64,000 nucleotides of DNA from Megalobrama amblycephala (GCF_018812025.1 NC_063044.1:45872077-45936076); one strand, 5' to 3'; positions 38,208 to 50,147 are shown, counted from the first letter of the stretch. A program made the numbers and translations. The notes: a model not told the origin generated them from the letters alone.

Positions 38208-38976
38208 TGGAGTGGGAGAGTTCCAGGTGTTCTTATCTTTCTCCCTCTTTAGTGTGCACATACCATGCAGAATGTGGGTGTTTGGATGCTGGTTTTCTCT
38301 TGCTGCTTGTTTTGCTTTCCTACTGTTTTGTCTTATTCCTCCTGTGCTCCAACCAACCCTATATGAATATATGCGTCTGTGTTTGTGTATGCATTCACAG
38401 ATCTAAGCATTTCTTCCTGGTTATTGTTGTACGAGTCTGATGCAAGACATGATAAGGTCTGCTTTTGTTTATGTCTTCTTTTCTCCTTTAATTTTCTAGG
38501 CCAGTTCACAATGGACAGAAATCAGCTACTATCAGATAACTGAGAAGTATCTCAGATCCTGTTCTGTCACTGCTGTGACCATGAGAGAAATATTTTGCAG
38601 AAGGAAATACCAGGACATTCACTCTGAATGGCGTTAACATAAAGACAAAGAGTGGCACTCGCTTGATAGCTGCAGAGTAAAACAACAACTTCCTGTAAAG
38701 GAGCAGCAGAATGTGTCCACAAGGGAGACCGTTATATGAGGGACACACATAGTGTGCTTTACGGAAATTAAATGGGCTGTGAGCAGGTTTCTGTGTAAGA
38801 GGAGAGGAGGAAAAGTGGTGAAGGAACCAGGGTTAAAGATAGAGTAATGGAGACCATGAAGGGAGGTGAGAGGGGGATGGGAATAGAGGTCAGAAGTTTA
38901 TGGAGAGAATTTTTTTTTCTCCTATATGCCCTCTCCCTGACACCCCTCCTTCCAGAGAGATTGGGAGAGGAGTAAA

Positions 38977-38977
<1 letters not shown>

Positions 38978-39067
<90 letters not shown>
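38978..39067. repeat. (CA)45 dinucleotide microsatellite
   Basis: Perfect CA run of about 90 bp. Frames of alternating H/T or C/V across it are artefacts. Confidence 0.98.
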
Positions 39068-39069
<2 letters not shown>

Positions 39070-39263
39070 CTACACTACCCCTACTCCTAAACCTACCCAT
39101 CACAGGAATTTGCATTTTTACATTTTTAATAAAACATTGTTTAGTATGTTTTTAAAGCTATTTTAAATATGAGGACTCATGAAATGTCCTCATATTTCAT
39201 GTTTATGTCGTAATACCAGTGTAATACCCATGTCATTATACAAATTTGTGTCCTCATAAATCA

Positions 39264-39302
<39 letters not shown>
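39068..39302. repeat. Interspersed repeat fragment plus second (CA)n run
   Basis: CCTAAACCTACCCATCACAG followed by TTTGCATTTTTACATTTTTA also appears, diverged, at 60555-60600. A CA tract follows at about 39267-39301. The two CA runs bracket the fragment. Confidence 0.65.
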
Positions 39303-39307
<5 letters not shown>

Positions 39308-39589
39308 AAGAAGAGAGAGTCATATACAAATGCACTGATTCTTCTAAAACAGACATGTACAGACTATTCCCCACGGCCTGGATCCAGCCTTCCCCACAGC
39401 TTAATCAGGCCTACAGGTCATTTATAAGGAAAACATTTTTCATTTAATAGCTCCATTATCTTACAGTAGGACCTAACATGCCTTCATGAGCATTTTAACA
39501 AGCTCAGTGTTGCCAGATTTCAAAATCCAAACCACCCAATCTGGCAATGAACATGTGCTCTCCTCTCTCCTTCCACCTCAGAGTAAAAA

Positions 39590-39791
39590 AAAAAAGGTTG
39601 TGATTTGTATCTCAGAATTCTGACTTAATTTCATAAAATCTTGACTTTATAGCTCACAATGTGACTTTTTATTGTGTAATTGTGATTAATATCTCCTAAT
39701 TGCAAATTTATATCTGAGAGATTGACTTTATACCTCACAATGTGATTTCATATCTGACAATGTTACTGTATCTCTCACAATGTGACTTTAT
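39590..39791. repeat. Degenerate TCTCACAATGTGACTTTAT-type repeat
   Basis: Short imperfect units (GACTTTATAGCTCACAATG, GACTTTATACCTCACAATG and variants) repeated about six times. Related to the patch at 16040-16335. It directly abuts the copy B element. Confidence 0.75.
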
Positions 39792-40723
39792 TTTAAAGGT
39801 GCCCTAGATTATGTTTTTAAAAGATGTAATATAAGTCTAAGGTGTCCCCTGAATGTGTCTGTGAAGTTTCAGCTCAAAATACCCCATAGATTTTTTTTTA
39901 TTAATTTTTTTAACTGCCTATTTTGGGGCATCATTAAAAACGCGCAGGTTTTATGCTGCGGCCCCTTTAAATCCTGTGCTCTCCGCCCACAGAGCTCACG
40001 CTTGCCTTAAACAGTGCCTTAACAAAGTTTACACAGCTAATATAACCCTCAAAATGGATCTTTACAAAGTTCGTCATGCATGCGTCGGATTATGTGAGTA
40101 TTGTATCCTGTTATATTGTTTACTTCTGATTTTGAATGAGTTTCATAGTGATCTGTGGCTAAAGCTAACATTACACACTGTTGGAGAGATTTATAAAGAA
40201 TGAAGTTGTGTTTATGAATTATACAGACTGTCTCCGTGAATACAGTAATAAACGATGGTAACTTTAACCACATTTAACAGTACATTAGCAACATGCTAAC
40301 GAAACATTTAGAAAGACAGTTTACAAATATCACTAAAAATATCATGTTATCATGGATCATGTCAGTTATTATTGCTCCATCTGCCATTTTTCACTATTGT
40401 TCTTGCTTGCTTACCTAGTCTGATGATTCAGCTGTGCACAGATCCAGACGTTAATACTGGCTGCACTTGTCTAATGCCTTGAACATGAGCTGGCATATGC
40501 AAATATTGGGGTCATACATATTAATGATCCCGACTGTTACGTAACAGTCGGTGTTATGTTGAGATCTGCCTGTTCTTCTGAGGTCTTTTAAACAAATGAG
40601 ATTTATATAAGAAGGAGGAAACAATGGAGTTTGAGACTCACTGTATGTCATTTCCATGTACTGAACTCTTGTTATTTAACTATGCCAAGATAAATTCAAT
40701 TTTTCATTCGAGGGCACCTTTAA
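39792..40723 (+). mobile_element. ~950-bp inverted-end element, copy B
   Basis: It starts TTTAAAGGTGCCCTAGA and ends TCGAGGGCACCTTTAA, the same orientation as copy A (23927-24882). It keeps the segments GTGTCCCCTGAATGTGTCTG and GCATACTAATG-region homologues near the right end. It lacks about 25 bp relative to copy A. Non-coding. Confidence 0.9.
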
Positions 40724-42870
40724 ACTTCATCTCACAATTACCTTTTATTACTTTTTACTCTGAGGCACTTCCAAGTTGTCTATTGCAAAAAGGCACTGCT
40801 AAGCACAATATTCTGCACAGAAAAGTTTAATATAGTTCACGTGTTCATTGCAGAGGCAGCTTGCTCTGTTTGGTGCCACTTATGTGAGCAAACCTTCTTA
40901 CTGATTACCTTTAAGAGACCAAACACATATCTTGTATAAACCACTTGTTGTCATTCTCATTCCAGATGCTTTTTTTTTTTTTTTTGTCAACAATGCACAA
41001 AAATCAACACTCAAGCAATTGCAGTTATAATTCAGAGGGCATTATATATGGCCTCATTGTGCTATTTAAAGCCCAATGTGGCCCCTATGCCAAAAAACTA
41101 TATAGTAAAAGCATTACTATGTATATCTTCCTAACACATCTACCATGACACAGTATAGTAAATGTTTGTATGTTGCTGTGTCTTAGACTTAGATTTACAA
41201 GGCCAGAGGTGACCTCTGACTTCTCCAGCTTCTGAGGTATTCAGACACATTTCAGACAAGCCTGTAGGATGAATAAACAAAGATAGAAACAAGTCTGGAG
41301 AACTAACAAAACAAGAGAAAAAGTGTATTCATGAACAAGAAGTTCAAAATGGAAGACTTTTATAGGATGAATATTATGAGTGTAGTGTCTGTCTAATGTC
41401 AGTCTGACTCAGGGCTTGACTCCATCCCATTTCTCAAGTAGCATCAACACCTTAAGGCCTAAAACGACCTCACAGACAGGAAATGTCAATCACACCAAGT
41501 TGGGACCTGAATGCAAAGCATGAAGGGAGAGAGGAAAAGTGAAGCAGAGTGAAGACCATGAATCACATTCACAAACTACACAATATCATCACACTTTTAT
41601 TTTAAATCATGGAATTTTCAATAAATTTTAATGTTACTATTTCAGGGAAATTAGCATTATATCATTTCATAAAAAAAAAGGTTACACTCTTACTGTTGCT
41701 GGTCAGAAATGACCACAAACACCTGAAGTGTGACCATTTTTTGAGAAGTTTAGGAGAGTTAAACAGTATGCAGTAATGTCAGTATTGCTGTTAGTATGAG
41801 TGAGACCAATTCAGTATAGCAAAAAAAAAAAAAAAAACCTTATTTAAACAGATGAGAGTAAGTGGAGGCATAACAGACTGTGGCATCAAGACCAAAAACC
41901 AAAAGAAAGGCTCCCACAAGGAGATTTAAGGTTTGTTTTGTGAAAATGAAACAGAAAACTGAAAACATCAGTGTGGTTAAATTCCTCTCACTCCCTTGTC
42001 TTCAGAGACAAAAGATGGGTGTGATAATGACAGTCTGTTTTTTCTTGAAAACCTCACTCTCTCACAAGCCATATATAGACACAAAACTCCCTTTTTCTTC
42101 TTAGCGTGGGCAGAGAGAGTGAAAAAGAGGGAGAAAGAAAGAGAGAGCACTCTAAAAATAAACCATCTGTTCCAGGAGCAGGTCAGGTGGGAGGCAGGTC
42201 TGACGCGGCATGACAAGGAAGATGAGAAGAGAGAGAAGCAGAATTATAAGCCGTGAGGAAAATGATACAGTGATCTGTTAGAGAGAGAGAGAGAGAGAGA
42301 AAGGACGAGGTAGAGACTGAAAGAGAGATGCCAAGCAGGGGGTTTTCACTGGACAGCACGCTATACCCTGCTCGAGTGTGTGCGTAAGTGTTGGGTAAAG
42401 CCACAGGCAGACTTAAAGACAAACACCAGGGCCAGCTTGTGGAATGATGAATGTGTGGAGAGAGTCAGCAGAGAGCAAAGCGGAGCAAACGAGAGGAAAT
42501 GAAGGCATAGAGAGAGAGCGAAGAGAGTGCAGGCACAGAGGGGCCCTGAAAAATATCATGTGTCATCGACGTGCTTGTGCTCGAGCAAGAGTGTGTTTGG
42601 TGTGCTTTTTGAAAGCGTGATTTATGGGTGTACATGAGCGAGCTGGGTGCTGTGTGAGACTTCAGGGAAAGAAGGATTAGCGTGGAAATATTGACAATGT
42701 GTGATGGAAAAAATAAGCTTTAAGACACAATTGGTAAAAAATTATGAACTCACTTTGAGGAAATGATCAAATTTCAAAAAGTGATATTTCCTCTCAATTT
42801 TGTTTGCAACTGGATTATGGAGTCATTTTTTGATGTTAAAATACTTAGGCAACTATGCAAGGCATTCATA
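40724..42870. other. Intergenic segment without recognised genes
   Basis: Holds A/T runs (40971-40986 poly-T, 41821-41838 poly-A) and a purine-rich region with (GA)n at about 42282-42301. Plus- and minus-strand frames here are low-complexity. No exons recognised. Confidence 0.5.
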
Positions 42871-43292
42871 CTCTACCGTCCCAAAGTTTAGGGTCAGTAG
42901 GATTTTTATGGAAAAAAAATGCTGGTCTTTTGTTCTTTTTAATCCATCAAAGAAAAATGAAAAATATTAAGCAGCGCAACTATTTTCAACATTGATAATA
43001 ATAAGAAATGTTTATTGAGCAGCAAATCAGCATATTATTATGATTTCTGAAGGATTACGTGGCATGAAGACTAGAGTAATGATGCTGAAAACTCATTACA
43101 TTACAGGATATATTACATTTTAAAATACATTAAAATAGCTATTTTCAATTGTAATAATATTTCACAGTAGTACTGTTTTTACTGTATTTTTTTGTAAAAA
43201 ATCAAATAAATGCAGCCTTGGTGAGCATAAAAGACTTCTTTTAAAAAAATTGTAAAAATTCTTACAGACCCCAAACTTTTAAACAGTAGTGA
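42871..43292 (-). repeat. Cyprinid-type interspersed repeat, copy 1
   Basis: Contains CCAAAGTTTAGGGTCAGTAG at the left and GACCCCAAACTTTTAAACAG at the right, i.e. inverted ends. The interior has TCAGCATATTATTATGATTT and AATAATATTTCACAGTA. The opposite-orientation relative is at 59480-59770. Probably a non-autonomous DNA element of about 420 bp. Confidence 0.75.
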
Positions 43293-43327
43293 TTTCCCCA
43301 AAAAATTGTTTGAGCATTCCCAACCAG

Positions 43328-43437
43328 GGGTGAGTTTCCCGAAAGCATCGTTAGCCAACTATAGTCGTAAGTCCCATTGAACTCTATTGGTAACGACGGA
43401 ACTTGTGACCATAGTTCGCTTTGGGAAACGCACCCCA
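43328..43437. mobile_element. 110-bp MITE with GGTGAGTTTCCCGAAAGC ends
   Basis: GGGGTGAGTTTCCCGAAAGC at the left and GCTTTGGGAAACGCACCCC at the right form imperfect inverted ends of about 18 bp. The interior has TAGTCGTAAGTCC and GGTAACGACGGAAC. Non-coding, very short. Confidence 0.7.
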
Positions 43438-44479
43438 GCAACACACAGCAACAATGGCACAACCAATGGTGTGAATTTGGGGCAGGACTATCTATTTGTT
43501 TGACCAATGGCTGATGGGGTTTGCTGGTTTTAGAGGAGTTTTGCCCACTTTTAAGTGGTTAGGTTTGGAGACCATCTTGAATCAGCTAAGACCAGCAAAT
43601 CAGTATAGCTTAGTGGGGTCAGGAAACCTTTTTATGAACCAATACACAACTCATGGTCACTTTTATTTATAATATTTCAGCTATTTGAATTCAGTTTTCA
43701 GACTGATTCCTTTGATTAATGCTAACACTGTTCTGAACAGTTATTTCCTGGAAGATAGGTGCAATAAAACTAAATGAAAATTGGTGTTGTTTATTTGCTG
43801 TCCACATGGAGTCATTTGCTTTGCAAGCCATAAAAATATAAGGAATGACAGAAAAAAAAATGTAGAAAACAGACATTGCACAAGACAATAAAGAGGAAGG
43901 GGGATCATCAGACCTTTTGGAAGTCACACAAAAAGTCTTTCTGGTGCTCTTACCCTCTCCCCTCTTTCTCTGTCTGTCTCCCTCTCTTCAGAGCCTCTCG
44001 TGACAGGAGTTTCCTGGAATAAAGGAGTCCATCTGCTTTCCATTCAGGCACATAATATGTTTCAGGAGACTACATTTACCCCCCAACACACACACACACA
44101 CGCACACACAAAACACAGAGTGCTTATTCACCCCTTTACCCAGAACTTCACACTTACTTGTTAATGCAACTGCACAGTCTCCACGTTCCAGCACTCTCCA
44201 AATAATAGAAGCCTAATTTCACTTTGCCATTCAAAGTAGATAACCCTTCTGTGATAGTCTGGAGTCGGACAAGGACTCTTATAACTCTTATGCATATCAA
44301 CTACTAAGTAAACAGATTGCAGAGTGCAAAAAAGTTAGTAAAAAAGCACAATTTTATTGTGCATTGCCTACATTTGAGGTTTAAGAACATGCTTTTGACA
44401 TTTGTTGCTTGCTTTAGAGTGAGAGTTAAATATTTCTGTTCCCATCACTGAATTGCTTCCATTTCCTGAAATGCCTACA
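43438..44479. other. Intergenic segment upstream of plekhh3 without recognised genes
   Basis: Short (CA)n run at 44092-44109; otherwise no recognised elements. Confidence 0.5.
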
Positions 44480-44823
44480 TCACATGTACAGCGACAGCGA
44501 GCTAGACAGGGGGCGTGACGTTCTCTGGGCGTGTGCGTGATGAGCCAATCACCTCGCGATAGCGAACGCATGGGGTGACTCGCCCCGCCCCTTCACTCAT
44601 GCTACTGAAAGAGTCTGCATGCTCATGTCCCGCAGAATCACAGACGCGGCAGAAGCCGATAAAGACGCGATGTTTTTTCTACTCTCAATTTGAAAGTACC
44701 CGTGGGATCAAAGTCTTTTATCAGTCTTTTTCTGAAGTTGGATACGTATTTGGATAAAACGCGCCATTTCTCAGTAGTTTCAGCCGAAATCGAGGAGTTT
44801 ATTCTCTTGAATCAGCCCGTTTC
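44480..44823 (+). promoter_or_regulatory. Likely plekhh3 core promoter and 5'UTR start
   Basis: CpG-rich relative to surroundings. Contains a CRE-like GCGTGACGTTCT (44513-44524), a CCAAT box in GAGCCAATCACC (44542-44553) and a GC box CCCCGCCCC (44583-44591), in that order and on the coding strand. No TATA box. This fits a housekeeping-type promoter about 340-450 bp upstream of the start codon. The exact transcription start is not visible. Confidence 0.6.
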
Positions 44824-44928
44824 ATGCGGCTAGACATCCTCCATCTGTCCCATCTGCACGACAGCACCGGGACGGTGGACATCACTGGACATTTACGGAT
44901 AGAGACTGGACGACACGCCGTGATTTGA
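44824..44928 (+). CDS. Upstream ORF in plekhh3 5'UTR, in frame and abutting the main start
   Basis: ATG at 44824 opens 34 codons (MRLDILHLSHLHDSTG...TGRHAVI) and ends with TGA at 44926-44928. The plekhh3 ATG follows immediately (TGAATG) in the same frame. The context of the uORF ATG is weak (T at -3). The peptide has no recognised family. It could dampen translation or allow termination-reinitiation. Whether it lies within the mature 5'UTR depends on the unknown transcription start. Confidence 0.45.
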   Translation: MRLDILHLSHLHDSTGTVDITGHLRIETGRHAVI

Positions 44929-45063
44929 ATGCCTTTGCAGGGACTTTGGTGGCTTGTGTGCTGCAGACAAGGCTTCAGTTTGCTGGCTCGGGATCATGGA
45001 GAGAAAGAGGAGGAAGAGTCTTTCGAGTTACGCAATCAGGACGAGCACACACACACTGGACGG
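44929..45063 (+). CDS. plekhh3: plekhh3-like exon 1
   Basis: ATG at 44929 opens MPLQGLWWLVCCRQGFSLLA, then RDHGEKEEEESFELRN, and the exon ends after Arg45 at a GTATGT donor (45064). Human PLEKHH3 begins MPLPGGLWWLLCCRRGFTLL, followed by an acidic run and a FELR motif, so start and frame are well supported. Exon length is 135 nt, phase 0. The WWLVCC segment with two adjacent Cys could be a membrane-associated or lipid-modified start (inference). The family carries PH, MyTH4 and FERM domains, all encoded beyond this window. A stronger-looking ATG at 44996 is out of frame and rejected. Confidence 0.93.
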
Positions 45064-48000
45064 GTATGTAGACAAAACTGAAGCTGTCTCAAAACATAGT
45101 AAGCTGACTACCTAGATACCACAGTTTGACATCCCATCATGGTTCATTCCTTTAGTTTAAGTTAATATATGTGTTGATGTTACTCTAACTTTTTAAAAAC
45201 TTATATTTATCATTTTCAAATGGTCTAGTAACTTAATACTTTTAGTAAAAAGTAAGTAACTTTCATGTTTCAAAATTAACACATCGAATTTTCTGGGAAT
45301 GTGTGGTTCAGATCTCACTTTCAACTAGTGTGCCAATTCCAGTTTAGTAACTTTTTATTTGGTACTAGTACATTTTGTTAGGTAGAGAAACTCTCATAAC
45401 AGTTACTAGTATTTAGTCCTCCTATACTAGTACTTATTTATGAGACCCTACTAGCAGCTATCCTGAATATCACTAGTTTAGTTATATTACTTGTCTTGCT
45501 AGTCACAATTGCCTTTTTTTTACGTGCCATGTATAATGATTAAGTATTAATATTTAATAAGTACTATTAAAACTAATGACTAGTAGTAAAATAAATAAGT
45601 GCCTATGTAAAGAATAAGTGCTAGCAGTTAATGGAATAGCTACTAGTCTTATATTGGTATAAGTGCTAGTATCTAATGAATAAGTACTAAAATTTGATGA
45701 ATAGTTACTAGTGAAATTGGAAAGGATACTAGAAAAACATTAATTAACATTATTTATTGCTATAATCAGAGGCATTCTCAAACATTCTATAAGTTATATG
45801 CGTATGATGCTCAAAAGAGCATGATTTTTTTATATTCATTCATATATGTGAATTATTTATAATACTGTTGAAATATATTTGAAGCAGCACTGACATGGAA
45901 AATGGATTGATTTCTCAGTTTTAAGTGGTGGAAATGGAGTGTGATGAGAACACCAAGCAAAACCAGTTTTACTGGTCATATTTTGAGCGCTCAAGCTTTG
46001 CATGTTAGATACCAGTGCTTCCCATATATAAGTTGTGAGACTTTCATACATACATGTTCATTATGGATGTGGTTTTGAGGGCTTTTTAATCCTAGCAACC
46101 CTATTACAGTGAAAAAATGAATGACACAAAATATGTTGTTGATCCTTTGCCTGTAAGACAGCTGTACTTCTTATGTATTATTTCCACTGTTCCCACACAC
46201 AAGAGCTTAGTGTTGAGGTGTTTCATGATTAGCCCGTGTGCGTTAAAAAGGTATAAATCATAGTGAAGAACAGAGATGAAGGGTTCCTGTGAAATGTAAT
46301 GAACAGTAAAGGGCATTCAGCTGAGCCAGCACTCAGGTTCCCCATCTATTTTACGCCTCTGTGCAACTGAACACATCCGCATGATCAAATATTTAATAAT
46401 GGCTCCTCTGTCAGTAAAATCTCTGGTATTGATCCCCTCTTATACACTAAATGAGTTTTTCAACAGCCAGTGAGACTTTCTCACACTCACACAAAGGCTG
46501 TTTTGAGCTGTTCTGAATTAAAGCAGAAATATTTCCAGTAGACCCTATGTACTTCCTGGGATGGCTAGTTGCCGACAACTAAAAGTATTCCACGCTCAAT
46601 TATAACCCAACACTCACTTGTAATGCTGACTTACCTTAAATGCACTGTCTACAGTTTATTTCAGTCCTCCGATAGGCAGGTATGAAGAGATATTGACATG
46701 TCTGGACGTATGCACACACACACTTTATGAGTCTCTCACTGGTTTTATAATCAGGCCCATATTGTGAAATCATGTTACACACAATACACTGGACCAATCA
46801 ATAAGAAACAGCCTAAGGGACCTTTTGCAGCAATCACTTATGGACTGACCTCTTATCTGCCCTACTCCCTTTATCCCCTCCCCATCCATCCTCTATAAAC
46901 TAATCACCCTAAAATCAATAATCTCCATATTTCCTTGGTGAAGTCTTATGCCATTAACCCATTTATGGCTCTGTGAAGGATTTCTGCATGTGTGCGCATG
47001 TGTCAGGGTAATGGGGGTAGAGAATATAGGAGGTTAATAGGTCAGTGCATCCCCCCTTTTCCCCAGGGTCATCATGCGTCTATTTTTTTTTTTCTAAGGA
47101 GGAACCAATGGCAGTCCTTATAAACGAGAAAAGACCAAAGGAAACGAAAAATGTCCAAAAGAAAAAAACAACAATACTTTTTAAAGTGTAAGATGAGATA
47201 GTCTAAAAGCACAGACTTAATTTAGACATATGAATGGGTGATTCTGGAGTTTTAGACAAACTCTGTTTGAATTTGATTGCATGATTAAATTTGATTAATT
47301 TGAATCATTGAACACAGCCAGACTCCTGTATATGTTGTAACCGTTAGATAATGTTACATAGTCAACTAAGCGGTTGCCACATCTTTGGGTATCATATATA
47401 CAGTAATGAAGCAGCTTTAAAGACTTGATAATCAGCTCTAACTGTTTGAATGCCTATTGTAATATGAATTGCCATTTGCTGAGTCATTGTTTAAGGGCAC
47501 ACACAGCCTGAACTTTAATTATGATTCATCAGCCTTTTCTTGCTGTTGCACCACCACCACAATTCACTCTTGCTATTTTCACTATTGCCACGGTGATATT
47601 ATTGATTATTGATAAAAAAAAAAAAATATTGATATCTAGAGTGCATTTGCAAAGCCTGACTTCCTCTTCATGCCAGGCAGGATCAATAGTCCGAGTAACA
47701 ACCTTCAGTTGTCCTTTCTAGAAGAAACGGTTTGGTTGCTTCTTAGGTCGTGATGACGTCTTATTTTTTGTTGTTTATAATTAGCACTCTGCCCTTTGGG
47801 GGTTTGGACTAACAAAGCTGATTCCTTAAGGACTTTGTAACATGTTGGAAAATTTAGCTAAACTGGTAACTGTGCAACATGGTAGCTGATTTATATCAAA
47901 ATCCAGGTTGACTATCTTAAGCTAATGATGTGCTTAAGGTGCAGTTACATTTACTGGTGAATTGTCGTGTGAGAAACCCAGTCATATCACTATGAATCCA

Positions 48001-48734
48001 CACAAATGGGAATTTCCCCATGCAGATTTCACATGGGGTTTAAGTTGGTCACACAAATTCACATTGACACATTGACCAACAGAAAGCAGCTTGGTTTGAA
48101 AGTGACTTGTGTTTCATACTACCAACAATACACAATGGACCTTTTTGCCCTCTAAATTTCTCTAATGTGACCACACCTTTAGACTAGCTAGCTAGCTACC
48201 CTCTTCCAAAACATAGCTAACAGCTTACTGGATTTTCCAATTAGGAATTTTGCAGGCTAAATCAGTTTACCTTCATTTATATAAGTTTAATGTCCTTCAA
48301 AGAACTGATTAAGAAAGTTTAATTACCCATTTTGCTCAATTTGATGAAATATTAGCAAGCTTTTCCCCCTAGTCAGACTTAAAACCAGATACTTAAGGAA
48401 GTTGGGCTTTCACTGTCAACTATTATTGCCAGAGAGGAAATACATGCTTGGAAAACATGGAGGGTACGGAGAGGACTGGTTTGGCTGAAGTCTAGGAAAG
48501 CCCGCTCCGGAAACATCCATTGACGTGTTTACACAAAGACCTCCTCCATTGCACCCAACCCTCTGTAGGCCACACACTCAAGCAGGTGGTCAGACCCCAC
48601 AGACGTGTGTGTTTGGATACTTCCTCTCTGCAGTGACTGTTAACGGTCCTTTTTTTTCTGCCACAGGAGACCGCAGCTGAATGTATCACCTCAACAGATC
48701 CACCTTTAACTCAAATGTACATCTGTACTATATT
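45064..48734. other. plekhh3 intron 1, proximal part without recognised features
   Basis: AT-rich. The 45215-45720 stretch is unusual in having many ACTAGT/TACTAG motifs (see findings). No coding exon of the PLEKHH3 family was seen. Confidence 0.5.
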
Positions 48735-48750
48735 TACAGTATCTCACAAA

Positions 48751-49505
48751 AGTGAGTACACCCCTCACATTTCAGCAACCATTTTAGTATATCTTCTCAA
48801 GGGACAATACTATAGAAATGAAACTTGGATATATTTTAGAGTAGTCAATGTGCTGCTTGTATAGCAGTACAGATTTACTGTCCTCTGAAAATAACTTAAC
48901 ATACAGCCATTATTGTCAAAATAGCTGGCAACAAAAGTGAGTACACCCCTCACATTTCAGCAACCATTTTAGTATATCTTCTTAAGGGACAATACTATAG
49001 AAATGAAACTTGGATATATTTTAGAGTAGTCAATGTGCTGCTTGTATAGCAGTACAGATTTACTGTCCTCTGAAAATAACTTAACATACAGCCATTATTG
49101 TCAAAATAGCTGGCAACAAAAGTGAGTACACCCCTCACATTTCAGCAACCATTTTAGTATATCTTCTTAAGGGACAATACTATAGAAATGAAACTTGGAT
49201 ATATTTTAGAGTAGTCAATGTGCTGCTTGTATAGCAGTACAGATTTACTGTCCTCTGAAAATAACTTAACATACAGCCATTATTGTCAAAATAGCTGGCA
49301 ACAAAAGTGAGTACACCCCTCACATTTCAGCAACCATTTTAGTATATCTTCTTAAGGGACAATACTATAGAAATGAAACTTGGATATATTTTAGAGTAGT
49401 CAATGTGCTGCTTGTATAGCAGTACAGATTTACTGTCCTCTGAAAATAACTTAACATACAGCCATTATTGTCAAAATAGCTGGCAACAAAAGTGAGTACA
49501 CCCTA
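48751..49505 (+). repeat. 185-bp tandem repeat (4 copies plus partial fifth) within the Tc1 left end
   Basis: The motif AGTGAGTACACCCCTCACAT starts at 48751, 48936, 49121 and 49306; a fifth AGTGAGTACACCC starts at 49491, so the spacing is exactly 185 bp each time. Units look identical except CTTCTC in the first versus CTTCTT in the others. The repeated motif CAAAAGTGAGTACACCC corresponds to the two direct repeats found in terminal repeats of this Tc1 type. Confidence 0.97.
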
Positions 49506-49675
49506 AGTAATAACAGTTGTATGTTGTTTAACCATGCAAAGCCACATGTCCCATTCATCATGTTCATGTTTTTGTCTGCTTGACAGTACCATACAAATGT
49601 GTGGATCTTGTATTAGAGCAGTTAAAATTTGGTGCTTTGAGTACAATCCTTTCATACTGATCACTGGATGTTCAA

Positions 49676-50147
49676 CATGGCACCTCATGGCAAAGAAATA
49701 GAATTGTTGCTCTCCACAATGATGGCCTAGGCTATAAGAAGATCGGTAACCCCATGAAACTGAGTTACAGCACAGTGGCCAGGGTCATAGAGAGAGGTTT
49801 TCCACTCGGAACAGGCCAAAGAAGTTGAATCAAAGAAGTTGAGACCTTGTCCTGTGCGTCAGGTGCAGAAGCTGGCTTCAAAAAACAGAAGCATGAGTGC
49901 TGCCAGCATTGCTTTAGAGGTTGCAAAAGTGGAAGGTCAGCTTGTCAGTGCTCAGGCCATATGCCATATATTGCAACAAGTTGATTTGCATGGCCGTCGT
50001 CCCAGAAGGAAGCCTCTTCTGAAGCTGGCTTACAAGAAAGCCCACAAACAGTTTGCTGAAGACAACTTGTCCAAGAGAATGAATTTCTGGAAACATTTCC
50101 TGTGGTCTGATGAGACTAAGATAAACTTGTTTGGCTCAGATGGCTGT
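49676..50147 (+). pseudogene. Truncated Tc1-like transposase
   Basis: Reading starts around the ATGGCACCTCATGGCAAAGA context at 49678. The early part is out of frame with the rest: a deletion after GGCAAAGAA and a shift near 49820. The main open frame (from 49839) contains MSAASIALEVAKVEGQLVSA, HGRRPRRKPLLKLAYKKAHK and FLWSDETKINLFGSDG. SDETK is the first catalytic Asp region of the DDE domain. The second and third catalytic residues are lost in the internal deletion. The frame then runs about 20 codons into terminal-repeat sequence. It cannot be functional. Confidence 0.9.

Noticed and set aside
38010..39115. Frames of REEKRREEK, LLFSSLLFSS, CVCVCV and THTHTH
   Set aside because: Artefacts of (GAGAA)n and (CA)n microsatellites.
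44996..45063. Alternative plekhh3 start reading MERKRRKSLSSYAIRTS
   Set aside because: Out of frame with the conserved MPLQGLWWLVCC reading and with exon 2; phase does not fit.
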